Source: a virus. Taken from it: a stretch of 63,790 nucleotides of DNA. Below are positions 1-7,731 of this stretch, piece after piece (the stretch's first letter is position 1; the number at the start of each line of letters is the position of its first letter). Where the stretch lies: the IMG/VR virus record IMGVR_UViG_3300047546_000805, positions 1 through 63,790 of that record, one strand, 5' to 3'. The notes under the pieces were generated by a model, which was not told the origin of the DNA, ran no database searches, and saw only the letters and a list, made by a program, of their open reading frames with translations. A program made the position numbers and the translations under genes.

Positions 1-311
1 TTTTCTTCCCCGTACGCCTTCTGGAACATGGCCTGAATTCGGTCATGGACATAATTCCCATTGTCCATGTTGAGGGCTCCGGTGGCGTCCGTATTCTCTA
101 TGTAATCGGCCCCATCAAACGCCATATGCCAGTAGCGGGCACACGTACCATGACCATATCCGACAGCGCTCGGGCTAAAGGATTTCTTGGTCTTGAATTT
201 GGGCTCGTTGTCACCAACTATAGTCTTCTCAATCTTCTCTGCAATGGCATGTGCGTCTAGGACGCCGGGGGCGGAAGGCCTAGTTAGGTTTGCTTTTCTG
301 GTAAAATACAT
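1..311 (-). CDS. Cas4/RecB-like PD-(D/E)XK exonuclease, N-terminal part (runs off left edge)
   Basis: Reading leftward from an ATG at 309-311, an open frame of 103 codons runs to base 1, so only the N-terminus is visible. It contains FSPSAVGYGHGTCARYWHMA and later GALNMDNGNYVHDRIQ, the pattern of phage Cas4/RecB-family nucleases (a conserved Cys, an R-Y-W motif, then a G-x-x-V-H helix). Such enzymes are ssDNA exonucleases acting in recombination or genome processing. The start lies 2 nt after the stop of the upstream gene in a GTGAGTATG context. The catalytic D-ExK residues would lie outside the window, so activity cannot be judged. Confidence 0.65.
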   Translation of the reverse strand, partial: MYFTRKANLTRPSAPGVLDAHAIAEKIEKTIVGDNEPKFKTKKSFSPSAVGYGHGTCARYWHMAFDGADYIENTDATGALNMDNGNYVHDRIQAMFQKAYGEE

Positions 312-313
312 AC

Positions 314-652
314 TCACTTCACAAAATATTTAAGGGCGCTGACCAGTTTGTCGATCTCTTCTGCAATCGTGTAGTAGAGATTCTTCCGGTGGGCATTCGC
401 CTGTACTTCCTCTTTAGTATTACCCTTATTTATTGTCTGGTAAACCTTGGCTTTGATCGAGCACTGGGCGGCGATTGCCTGCAACTTCACCACAAGATTG
501 GGAACCTTGTAGATCGGTACGTCTGGATTCGCTATCAGTCTTATTATATCAGATAGTGCCTCATCGAGCACCTCGTCCTGCATAAACTCATGAAGATCAT
601 TTAGTTCTGTTACCGTACTAATGAGTTCAAGAACGTTCTCTCTGTCAGCCAT
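314..652 (-). CDS. Small helical protein, possible UvsY-like recombination mediator
   Basis: This encodes 112 residues, mostly helical, overlapping the upstream gene by 8 nt and lying 2 nt before the Cas4-like gene. The C-terminal half has the rhythm LQAIAAQCSIKAKVYQTI followed by a helix ending KLVSALKYFVK. That resembles the layout of T4 UvsY (a helix rich in A/K, a linker, then a long C-terminal helix). UvsY loads the UvsX recombinase onto SSB-coated DNA. The neighbouring RecA-like protein, resolvase-like protein and nuclease suit that role. The resemblance is structural and weak, so the safe label is a protein of unknown function in a recombination cluster. Confidence 0.5.
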   Translation of the reverse strand: MADRENVLELISTVTELNDLHEFMQDEVLDEALSDIIRLIANPDVPIYKVPNLVVKLQAIAAQCSIKAKVYQTINKGNTKEEVQANAHRKNLYYTIAEEIDKLVSALKYFVK

Positions 653-947
653 CCCGATCCTTCGTCAATTCGTTGAACACCGTCTCTGATATTACATAGA
701 GACGGACCTTGTTGTTGCCCTCCCCAAGAATAATCTTGAGGGCGGGTTCTACATTGAACCCGCCGACCCGGAAAGCATCAGTACAAATCTTAGCCCAGTT
801 ATCCAGGTTCAAGGTGAAACCCTTAGGGTATTCCTTATAGTCTATCACAAAACCTCGGTAGGTGGCGTCGCCCTTCTGGATCTTGCCCCGGCCAGAATTC
901 TTCTGCGCCTTGGCTCCATCCCGCTTGATTTCAGACTTTTCAGACAT
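645..947 (-). CDS. Holliday-junction-resolvase-like PD-(D/E)XK endonuclease (candidate)
   Basis: A protein of 100 residues with a basic N-terminus. The segment NSGRGKIQKGDA followed by FVIDYKEYPKGFTLN and NWAKICTDA matches the core of Hjc-type/PD-(D/E)XK resolvases: SGxG-KGD supplies the first acidic residue and D-Y-K the D/E-x-K motif. Such enzymes cut four-way junctions during recombination or before packaging. It overlaps the UvsY-like gene by 8 nt, and its start touches the stop of the PGDYG-like gene. The protein is short for the family, so it may be a minimal version. Assignment rests on motif and context. Confidence 0.5.
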   Translation of the reverse strand: MSEKSEIKRDGAKAQKNSGRGKIQKGDATYRGFVIDYKEYPKGFTLNLDNWAKICTDAFRVGGFNVEPALKIILGEGNNKVRLYVISETVFNELTKDRDG

Positions 948-1294
948 CAGTACGGATCCACGAATCCCTGATCTGGCGGGTTCACCATTTGATATGTCTC
1001 TTCGAAAATATCAGGCTTGCACGGATATAACTCGCCCTGCACGCCCTTAATAATCCAGTCATTTTCTCTGCCGACCATAAGCCCCTCTAGGGTCGGAATC
1101 AATAAACCTAGTGTGTCTTCATTTCGATGATGTTGGGGCTCATCTGTTGGCTCACCATTAATATCTATCCAGGTGCCCTCGGGCTTACCATCCACCAACC
1201 TACCAACGTCAACGAAATCGCAAATCTCTGACCAGTTAGCCCATGTCAACTGTACCGCTTCAATGACTACTGGCTTTTTTCTAAACTTAGCCAT
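947..1294 (-). CDS. PGDYG-like phage protein of unknown function
   Basis: Begins MAKFRKKPVVIEAVQLTW and carries GRENDWIIKGVQGELYPC and KPDIFEETY, the hallmarks of a very widespread small phage family whose role is not established. The start is set at 1294 because its ATG overlaps the stop of the zinc-finger gene upstream as TAATG. A start four codons further upstream at 1306 is also open. The protein has 115 residues, is soluble and has no signal peptide. It lies inside the recombination cluster, which may only reflect operon order. Confidence 0.75.
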   Translation of the reverse strand: MAKFRKKPVVIEAVQLTWANWSEICDFVDVGRLVDGKPEGTWIDINGEPTDEPQHHRNEDTLGLLIPTLEGLMVGRENDWIIKGVQGELYPCKPDIFEETYQMVNPPDQGFVDPY

Positions 1295-1470
1295 TACTCC
1301 ATCCATCCAAACTCTAGAACTGTTACAAAGCCGCAGTCCTGGCAGTATGCCGAGAACTTGCTGCCTTTTCTTGTGACGTTAGTCTTGGGGGAGTTGCACT
1401 CTTCGCAAGAAATGCTCACGTCGGAGGGCTCGTCCTCATCTTTCTTTACCAGGTCATAGAACGACGGCAT
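1294..1470 (-). CDS. Small zinc-ribbon protein (58 aa)
   Basis: This 58-residue frame starts MPSFYDLVKKDEDEPSD and contains CEEC followed 18 residues later by CQDC, so four cysteines are spaced for one zinc ion. Its ATG (1468-1470) lies inside the last codons of the RecA-like gene (17 nt overlap) and its TAA overlaps the next ATG (TAATG), so it sits in a fully coupled operon. Short zinc ribbons of this kind in phages can bind nucleic acid or host RNA polymerase. Nothing here shows which. Confidence 0.7.
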   Translation of the reverse strand: MPSFYDLVKKDEDEPSDVSISCEECNSPKTNVTRKGSKFSAYCQDCGFVTVLEFGWME

Positions 1471-2449
1471 AGAGAGCCTCTTCTAATTGCTGCGCCACTT
1501 CTGGATTTTCTCTAAGGTAAGCAGACACCGCCCGCTCGCCCTGAATCTTTTCACCATTAAATGCGAACCAAGCGCCGCTCTTCTGGATCAAGCCGTACAA
1601 CACGGCATACTTGACTAGTTCAGAATACTGATCGATTCCGATGTTGTCGCCCATGAAATAGAAGTCGTATTCTCCGCGCTGGCCGCGCTCGGACTGCTTA
1701 TTGAACTCAACATTCCAGACAACCGGCCTACCAACAGTGCGCTCAATCAGGGCGTCACCGACAGGGATCTTTTGTTTGATAGCCTCAGACTCCGACTCTG
1801 ATGAGAACAGTTTAGTTATCGTGCTACTGTTGTGCTTGATCCGGTTTCCGCCGTGAAAGCCCATCTTCGTATAGGTCGGGTTGATCTCGGTGGTCTGCTG
1901 GCTGATGAAGAGCAGCAAGGTATTCTTATTGACACCCATGAGCATGGACGACATCTTCCCGACATCCTTGGAGAAATTACCGATCTGTCCGGTTTTCTCG
2001 AAGTTCTTCAACTCGTCCTCATCCCAATATGCGGACGGCAGAATCGAAGAAATACTGTCAATCACAAGGATGTCAACGCCAGCCTTGATCATATCTGTAG
2101 CGGTGTTGGTAACGTTGGCAGCAGAGATATCCTCAGAGATAATAGTCTGAGAGGAGTCCATTCCTAGCCTCTCTGCCCATGCCGGATCGAATGTCTTTTC
2201 GCAGTCGAACCATGCGACGGTCTTACCCTCCTGCTGGGCGAGGCCACAGGTTTGCATCAGCATACTTGTTTTGCCTGCGGACTTATTGCCCCAGACTAGG
2301 TGCTGCCTACCATAGACAAAGCCGCCCTTAAGAGCGATGTTGAGACCGAGACTTGCCGTTCGCTGCTTCTCGATTTTTACGTCCTGGGCTAGTTTTAGCC
2401 GGGCCCTTGTCTTTGGATCTAGGCTTGCTAGAAAGTTTTCGTTGCTCAT
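1454..2449 (-). CDS. RecA/UvsX-like recombinase
   Basis: A 331-residue RecA-family ATPase. Walker A is GNKSAGKT near residue 57, Walker B is ILVIDS, and an L2-type DNA-binding loop follows ISQQTTEINPTYTKMGFHGG. It lacks the long C-terminal domain of bacterial RecA and is nearer the size of phage UvsX. It would drive strand exchange for repair and recombination-dependent replication, together with the neighbouring nuclease, resolvase-like and UvsY-like genes. The start has a good ribosome binding site (AGAGGAAAG, about 6 nt before ATG), although the upstream gene reads 122 nt into this one. Confidence 0.9.
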   Translation of the reverse strand: MSNENFLASLDPKTRARLKLAQDVKIEKQRTASLGLNIALKGGFVYGRQHLVWGNKSAGKTSMLMQTCGLAQQEGKTVAWFDCEKTFDPAWAERLGMDSSQTIISEDISAANVTNTATDMIKAGVDILVIDSISSILPSAYWDEDELKNFEKTGQIGNFSKDVGKMSSMLMGVNKNTLLLFISQQTTEINPTYTKMGFHGGNRIKHNSSTITKLFSSESESEAIKQKIPVGDALIERTVGRPVVWNVEFNKQSERGQRGEYDFYFMGDNIGIDQYSELVKYAVLYGLIQKSGAWFAFNGEKIQGERAVSAYLRENPEVAQQLEEALYAVVL

Positions 2450-2627
2450 TTAGGCTTTCCTCTAACTGCTCCACAATCGCATCTACGTCTTTATCCTTGT
2501 AGACCTTGAGAGCCTGAATTATTTTTTCTATCTTCTCTTTGTCGAAACTTCGTACGACGAGGATGTATTCGTTCTCGGATCCCTCCAGGAAATAGGCGCT
2601 AGGCATGAAATCACGCAAGGTTTCCAT
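2328..2627 (-). CDS. Small protein with basic tail overlapping the recombinase gene
   Basis: This encodes 99 residues. The first about 60 form an ordered acidic domain (METLRDFMPSAYFLEGSENE, then a K/E-rich helix). The last 40 are basic and low in complexity (RKLSSKPRSKDKG and onward) and are read in another frame over the start of the recombinase gene. The 122-nt overlap is exceptional for this genome, where 4-20 nt is the rule. Its start overlaps the MazG-like gene by 17 nt. Function is unknown; the basic tail could bind nucleic acid. Confidence 0.55.
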   Translation of the reverse strand: METLRDFMPSAYFLEGSENEYILVVRSFDKEKIEKIIQALKVYKDKDVDAIVEQLEESLNEQRKLSSKPRSKDKGPAKTSPGRKNREAANGKSRSQHRS

Positions 2628-2946
2628 GCAACTTCGGTCTTTCCATATTGACCATCGCCTTGTTCAGTATAGCATCCTCTAGGCTGCCTTGTAACCACCC
2701 GCTCGCCCTCATTCCAGCGTAAAGGTCCAGTAGGCGAATGATGATATCAGCCATTTCTTCTAGAATCTTTTCGCTGCCCTGATCTTTTCTGATTGCTTCT
2801 AGAGTCTCCGAGACTTCGGAGTGAACTAGCGCCAACTTCGCAAGTACAAAATGTATCTCTACGTCGTCGTCCCAGAACCCCTTAGACTTTGCGGTCTGGT
2901 GGAGGTTTAGTGCAAGCCCGTCAATTGACGTCATTGTCTGTCGCAC
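2611..2946 (-). CDS. MazG-like NTP pyrophosphohydrolase
   Basis: 111 residues of all-helical MazG/dUTPase-like type. The metal-binding pattern is visible as HSEVSETLEA and then EEMADIIIRLLDL (ExxE and ExxxD). Members hydrolyse nucleoside triphosphates to monophosphates, cleaning dNTP pools or lowering (p)ppGpp. Start: a GTG at 2946 gives MRQTMTSID and an ATG at 2934 gives MTSID; both overlap the preceding gene. It fits with the ribonucleotide reductase and ThyX elsewhere in the window as nucleotide metabolism. Confidence 0.75.
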   Translation of the reverse strand: MRQTMTSIDGLALNLHQTAKSKGFWDDDVEIHFVLAKLALVHSEVSETLEAIRKDQGSEKILEEMADIIIRLLDLYAGMRASGWLQGSLEDAILNKAMVNMERPKLHGNLA

Positions 2947-3139
2947 CTACCAGGGCGATAACTACCGACTCAAGGTCGTCAGAGAAGTTGATTGACACTA
3001 CCTCTTCCTCGAAATCAGAAATGTAGTTCTCGGTAAATTCTTCTGCGCTGCACTCGAACGGGCCGAACTGCTTAAGAATGGTGAAGAATAGCCGATTAAC
3101 GTCTAGTGGCGGGTTCTCTTCAAGGTTTTCTTCGCTCAC
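2921..3139 (-). CDS. Small acidic protein of unknown function
   Basis: 72 residues, strongly acidic (MSEENLEENPPLD, repeated E and D), no cysteine cluster or membrane segment. It overlaps the polymerase gene by 20 nt at its start and the MazG-like gene at its end, so it is translated with the replication operon. I do not recognise the family. An accessory or DNA-mimic role is possible, but nothing beyond charge supports it. Confidence 0.6.
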   Translation of the reverse strand: MSEENLEENPPLDVNRLFFTILKQFGPFECSAEEFTENYISDFEEEVVSINFSDDLESVVIALVGATDNDVN

Positions 3140-6100
3140 TGTAAATCTCCTTTACAAATAGTGCGCCTGACTTTAGTCTAGCCAGACTCAGCGGTACTGT
3201 CCTTCCTGGGATCATCCGGCCCAGGCCAGTCCTGAATAGGTCTTCGAATACCATGACCTTGCGCATCTCGCCCTCGTCATTGACGATGACAGAATACGCC
3301 ATCTTTTTCTTAGCCTTGGTGATGTATGGGCTGAAAGACACAACATACTGGTATCCGGTCTTATGCTCTATACTACCAGACAAATATTTAACCATCGGAT
3401 TATCCGGGTTGTCCTTGATTTCATGGGCCGGGATCAACTCCTGTACTCGGTTGTCCGAGACGAGCATCAGGTACATCATACCCTTTTCTATCTCGGTGTC
3501 CCCGCTTGTGAATACGGCAGCCTGTCCAGACTCGTCAACGAAATCTGCCAGTTTCCAGCCCTTGCCGATTCTCACGTCCGTCACCATAGCCATGATGAAG
3601 AATGTACCCTCTTCATCGTATTCTGAGGCCGGTGTACATCCCAGCAGAACACCGGCTGGTACAGACGACGTGTCGAATTTCGGAACAAGCATGTATTCGT
3701 AGTAGTGCTGCGACTCTTTGCCTGTTCGTGGGTTGTCTGGGAATTCGGCCGCTCCGACCAGATCAAGCGCCTTGACCATGTTGCTGCTGATTCCGTTACC
3801 AGTCTCATCAACCAGATCAGATAATTGCTTGAACGAGGTAAACGGGCGGTGGCGAATCAGAGCAGGAGCAGAGCGCTCGGTAATGAACTTGATATTGCCA
3901 AGCCCAATCCTGATGGCGTCGCCCTCTAGTTCGTAGGTTAGTCCAGACACGTTTACGTGTGGTAGGAGTACCTTGATTCCTAGCCGCTTCGCCTCAATTA
4001 GGTACCCGGTAATGCTAGGCTTGTCATCCTCGTTGCGCAAAAGCGCACACATGTATTCGTGCTTGTAGTAATACTTGAGCCATGCGGTCCAGTACGAAAC
4101 ACGAGAATACGCTACAGCGTGACTCTTGTTGAACGAATATCCAGCGTGAGCCTCGAAGTCGTGCCACAGTTGCTCGGCCTGCTCCTGAGTAATGTGCTGG
4201 GTAGCGCCCTCGATAAACTTGGCGCGGAACGCATCGAACTTGTGCGGATCCTTTTTCTTTCCGATGATGCTACGAATCTCGTCAGCCTCGGACCAGGAGA
4301 ACCCACCCAACTTCACACAGGCGAGCATGACTTGCTCCTGGTAAATGATCAGGCCATAGGTGTCCTTAGTGATTTCGTCAAGAATTGGGTGAGGGGTCTT
4401 CACCTGCTCCCGCCCCTGCTTACGAGCGATGTAGGACTTTCCTACGGTGTTCTTCGCGCCAGGACGTACCAGGGCGTTAGACACAACTAGTTCATCGAAG
4501 TTGTCGCATCCCATTTCGATGATCAGATTTGTAGACGGGTTTGCCTCGGCCTGGAACACACCCTTAGTAAAGCCCTTGGAGATCATGCTATATACCTTTG
4601 GATCATCCATAGGGATTTGCAGCGGATCGATGTCTACTCCATGACGGTCCTTGATCATCTCTATTGCGTCAGCAATCACAGAAAGCGTCTTGACTCCGAG
4701 CATATCGATCTTGATGAGCCCGATGTCAGCGATTTCCTCCTTATCCAGCGCAATTACTGGAATCTTAGTCTTGGAATCGTCGTTCGGCATAGTCCGCGTC
4801 TCGATAGGCGCGTACTTCTCAATAGGCTTGTTGGAGATTACCAGACCGCCCGCGTGCATTCCACTGGCCCTAATGTGGCCGCGTAGTTTTCTTGCAAGGA
4901 CTAGAACCTCAGGGTACTTATTTCTGAATTCCTGAGTCAGCGGAGAATCCTCGAACTGCTCGAATGTCTCAATTTCCTTAGTCGCCTTGTTCACAATGGA
5001 AACAGGAATGCCAAGAACTCGCGCGGCGTCCTTGATAACGCCCTTGTCAGCAAAGGTGTTGTAGTTCGAGACGGACGCTACGTGCTTGAATTTTTTGGTC
5101 GCGTATTCCTTCACCTCGTTACGGCGGCGACCCTCAATGTCTACGTCGATGTCAGGATAGTCGTTACGGTCCTCGTTGATGAATCGTGCGAACAGTAGGC
5201 CATAGTCGAGAGGGTTGATTTCTGTGATGTACAGACAGTAGGCTAGAAGACTACCGGCTGATGATCCTCTACCCGGCCCGACCATGATATTGTTTTTCTT
5301 GCAGTACGCCACAAGATCGCCAACGGCAAGGAAGTACGCGGAGAAGTTCTTTTTGATGACGATATCGATTTCCATATCAAGGCGCTTACGGGCCTCTGGG
5401 TTCTGGCCCAGCCCACGACTTTCGAGACCTAGATAGGCCTGCTCTTTCATAACCTCGCCAGCATCACGCTTCGGACGTGGCAGGGCGTCTACTCCCTGGT
5501 GGTAGTCGTAGTCACCGATCTTGCTCAGCACGTCAAGTGTGTTGTCGTAAATATCCTCGCGGGTAATCTCCTGCTTCTGGAAATCCGTATAGATGTCGGG
5601 GCGGGACTGAACGAACAACTTAAACTGCTCAAACGTCATGGTACGCTCAGGATATAGAGCATTCAGGCGCTCGAACATATCCTTGAAGCGCTTGGTTGTG
5701 TCGTAACTTTCCTCGTCATTTTTCTTCGGCTTCGTGGACAGGATCAGCAGGGCGTCTTCAATCCACTTATCCTCTTCACGGGCATAGTGACAGTCGGAGG
5801 TTACGATAGGCTTGATAGAATACTGGTCGGCAAGGCGCAGAAGATTTTGATTGGTCACGAGCGGATTGTGAGTCTGGACCTCCATATAGAAGTCGTCATC
5901 GAATTCCTCCTTGAACCAGCGAGTCAGCGCATCAGCCTCTTCGAAGTCCTCCCGCTCGATTGCCTTTGCGATCAGCCCATTAAGGCAGCCACTAAGAACG
6001 ATGATTCCGTCCTTGTGCTGCGCCAGTAATTCGCGGTCAATACGTGGCTTGTAGTAATATCCGTTAGTCCACGCCTCTGTGGACATCTTGTTGATATTCT

Positions 6101-6413
6101 CTACGCCAGTCTGATTCTTGGCAAGCAGGATGATGTGCGAATAAAGATTAGTATTATCGTCTCTAGATTTGACTGGTCTCTTGTCAAATCTATCTGTTGG
6201 AGAAATGTAAGCCTCCACGCCTAAGATTGGAACTATTCCGGCATTCCTAGCAGCCCTCTGCAACTCTCTATGCCCAGAGAGTGTCCCGTGATCTGTCAGG
6301 GCCATGCCCGGCTGCCCCATGTCCTTAGCGGCCTGAATTAACTCAGTTGGAGAGTTGAGCCCGTCCAAAAGAGAGTAGTGGCTATGACTGTGCAAATGGA
6401 TGAAGTCGCTCAC
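3120..6413 (-). CDS. dnaE: DNA polymerase III alpha subunit (C family, DnaE type)
   Basis: 1097 residues, close to bacterial DnaE (about 1160). The N-terminal PHP domain begins FIHLHSHSHYSLLDG with metal ligands in place. The palm carries PDIDVD near residues 417-422 and the third catalytic aspartate in KIDMLG near residue 568. The C-terminal part has the OB-type region expected of DnaE. It is the replicative polymerase of the phage. The start overlaps the homing-endonuclease gene by 4 nt (ATGA). Carrying a full DnaE means replication need not rely on the host polymerase core. Confidence 0.95.
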   Translation of the reverse strand: MSDFIHLHSHSHYSLLDGLNSPTELIQAAKDMGQPGMALTDHGTLSGHRELQRAARNAGIVPILGVEAYISPTDRFDKRPVKSRDDNTNLYSHIILLAKNQTGVENINKMSTEAWTNGYYYKPRIDRELLAQHKDGIIVLSGCLNGLIAKAIEREDFEEADALTRWFKEEFDDDFYMEVQTHNPLVTNQNLLRLADQYSIKPIVTSDCHYAREEDKWIEDALLILSTKPKKNDEESYDTTKRFKDMFERLNALYPERTMTFEQFKLFVQSRPDIYTDFQKQEITREDIYDNTLDVLSKIGDYDYHQGVDALPRPKRDAGEVMKEQAYLGLESRGLGQNPEARKRLDMEIDIVIKKNFSAYFLAVGDLVAYCKKNNIMVGPGRGSSAGSLLAYCLYITEINPLDYGLLFARFINEDRNDYPDIDVDIEGRRRNEVKEYATKKFKHVASVSNYNTFADKGVIKDAARVLGIPVSIVNKATKEIETFEQFEDSPLTQEFRNKYPEVLVLARKLRGHIRASGMHAGGLVISNKPIEKYAPIETRTMPNDDSKTKIPVIALDKEEIADIGLIKIDMLGVKTLSVIADAIEMIKDRHGVDIDPLQIPMDDPKVYSMISKGFTKGVFQAEANPSTNLIIEMGCDNFDELVVSNALVRPGAKNTVGKSYIARKQGREQVKTPHPILDEITKDTYGLIIYQEQVMLACVKLGGFSWSEADEIRSIIGKKKDPHKFDAFRAKFIEGATQHITQEQAEQLWHDFEAHAGYSFNKSHAVAYSRVSYWTAWLKYYYKHEYMCALLRNEDDKPSITGYLIEAKRLGIKVLLPHVNVSGLTYELEGDAIRIGLGNIKFITERSAPALIRHRPFTSFKQLSDLVDETGNGISSNMVKALDLVGAAEFPDNPRTGKESQHYYEYMLVPKFDTSSVPAGVLLGCTPASEYDEEGTFFIMAMVTDVRIGKGWKLADFVDESGQAAVFTSGDTEIEKGMMYLMLVSDNRVQELIPAHEIKDNPDNPMVKYLSGSIEHKTGYQYVVSFSPYITKAKKKMAYSVIVNDEGEMRKVMVFEDLFRTGLGRMIPGRTVPLSLARLKSGALFVKEIYSERRKP

Positions 6414-6916
6414 TGATTCCTTTTCCTTTTTCTATAGTTTCTGCTGTGCTCTCGTGAGCACTCCCTGCACTGCCTTGCTCCGACACTATTAGTGTATTCG
6501 TTTATCGACATATCGTGCCCCCACTTACAGAATTTCATTCTCTCAATTTTTAGCGCTAGATATTCCTCATATGCTTTAAATGTTTTGGAGGCGTCGCTAC
6601 GCTTTTGCTCGGATAGCCAGGGCCACATCTGTTTTATACATGAAGATATCTGATCAGGGGCCTGAAGTCGATACCGAAACGCATTACTATTGCCTGGTAT
6701 ATTACCCTCGACCACTCCAAACCCAAAAATATCTCTAAACTGATCAAGTATCTCTGTGCTATACCACTGTGTAATAGTTAATCTTAGAGACGGATATGAT
6801 ATTCCACTCACTCGCGGCTGCATAGAATAACCAATATGGCCCTCTCCATTGAATATTCCAGCCGCGTATGCTATTTTTGCGTCATTACTTTGTGATAAAA
6901 GATAACCGTTATCCAT
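6410..6916 (-). CDS. LAGLIDADG-type homing endonuclease, free-standing
   Basis: 168 residues. AYAAGIFNGEGHIGY near residues 17-31 is a LAGLIDADG motif, followed by the LRLTITQWYSTEILDQF core common in phage and group I intron endonucleases. The C-terminus adds a cysteine/histidine-rich basic tail (CKWGHD and CRECSREH) that may form a zinc finger. One LAGLIDADG motif suggests a dimer or a degenerate second motif. It lies exactly upstream of dnaE with a 4-nt overlap. Such genes spread by cutting genomes that lack them. Base use is AT-richer than in dnaE, consistent with later acquisition. Confidence 0.75.
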   Translation of the reverse strand: MDNGYLLSQSNDAKIAYAAGIFNGEGHIGYSMQPRVSGISYPSLRLTITQWYSTEILDQFRDIFGFGVVEGNIPGNSNAFRYRLQAPDQISSCIKQMWPWLSEQKRSDASKTFKAYEEYLALKIERMKFCKWGHDMSINEYTNSVGARQCRECSREHSRNYRKRKRNQ

Positions 6917-6937
6917 TTATATCCTATTCATGGTCAG

Positions 6938-6965
6938 GGGAGGGGCAGCCGTAGCCACCCCTCCC
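6938..6965 (-). terminator. GC-rich hairpin behind the SSB gene
   Basis: An 8-bp perfect inverted repeat (GGGAGGGG at 6938-6945, CCCCTCCC at 6958-6965) with a 12-nt loop lies 14 nt after the SSB-like stop, in the gap before the homing endonuclease. The minus-strand sequence after it is not U-rich, so it would be a weak terminator or an mRNA 3'-end stabiliser that lowers readthrough into dnaE. Confidence 0.55.
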
Positions 6966-6978
6966 ACTGTATCATAGA

Positions 6979-7671
6979 TCAGACCCACTCAGTAGAAGGC
7001 GGGGTCGCTGCCTGTGTTGTCTCCACACCAGCGGAATTGAAGAATTCCTCCTGCTCCTCGTAAGGAACGTCACGAACAGCAATCTTGTCAAGGTCATAAA
7101 CCTCGTAAGACTCTGGATCGAAAGTGGTGTCTTCCTTTAGCGAAGGGACCAGCGACCATGCGGTGTCACGGCCAGTGCCCTTGCGAGAAAGGGTGAAAAC
7201 GCGGTCGGTGATCGCACCAGCGGAAATAGCCAGGTTCACGATATCCTCGGCAACACCCTTCGGGCCGAAGCCCTGCGAGAGAATCGCAACGTAGCGGTCC
7301 TCTTCCTTGCCAGTTGGGTCTACCAGGACGTTTGCGTAGAGACGCCCGCGCTTGCGCCAGCGGCCCTTCTTTTCCTTGGGAACGGTGTCGTCCTTGTAAT
7401 CGGCACGGTACTGCTCACAACCATAGCAACGGTCCTCTTCGTCCATAGTACAAAGGGCCTTCGTCTGGAAATTGGTTGGGTGTACGTGCTCTTCGGCTGC
7501 AATTGCTAGCCCGTTAGTCCTAGAGTAGCGGGGAGATCCCGAATCAAACTCCTGCAAAAAGTAGATGTTCACGGACTTGCCGTCGTCTACCTTGAGCCAT
7601 GTGGCCTTTTCGCCACTCTCTTCGCGCTCTGTCATTCTCTTGAGCGCATCTAAACCTTTCTTCACTGCCAT
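6979..7671 (-). CDS. Single-stranded DNA-binding protein, gp32-like (probable)
   Basis: 230 residues. After a basic N-terminus (MAVKKGLDALKRM), an OB-like core includes WLKVDDGKSVNIYFLQEF, and a Cys cluster (CTMDEEDRCYGC) sits where T4 gp32 binds zinc. The C-terminus is acidic and ends EWV, like a protein-interaction tail. It would coat ssDNA at the fork and partner the helicase, primase and recombinase next to it. It has its own leader with a hairpin, a strong AGGAGG site and a terminator, as expected of a highly made protein. No homology search supports the call. Confidence 0.6.
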   Translation of the reverse strand: MAVKKGLDALKRMTEREESGEKATWLKVDDGKSVNIYFLQEFDSGSPRYSRTNGLAIAAEEHVHPTNFQTKALCTMDEEDRCYGCEQYRADYKDDTVPKEKKGRWRKRGRLYANVLVDPTGKEEDRYVAILSQGFGPKGVAEDIVNLAISAGAITDRVFTLSRKGTGRDTAWSLVPSLKEDTTFDPESYEVYDLDKIAVRDVPYEEQEEFFNSAGVETTQAATPPSTEWV

Positions 7672-7690
7672 GTTTTATCCTCCTGTTGTG

Positions 7691-7724
7691 GTGGCCTGTT
7701 CGAGCCACTGATAGATCTAGTATA
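7691..7724 (-). promoter_or_regulatory. SSB promoter candidate and leader hairpin
   Basis: Minus-strand TGGTATACT (-10 at 7719-7724 with an extended TG) lies between the primase and SSB genes. There is no clear -35. Downstream the leader can form a hairpin (GTGGC 7691-7695 with GCCAC 7704-7708) just before the AGGAGG ribosome binding site. A hairpin there would allow translational control; autoregulation as in gp32 is only a guess. Confidence 0.4.
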
Positions 7725-7731
7725 CCACAGA

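Noticed and set aside
45-260. Plus-strand 71-residue frame at the left edge
   Set aside because: It lies antisense to the Cas4-like gene, whose protein motifs are convincing.
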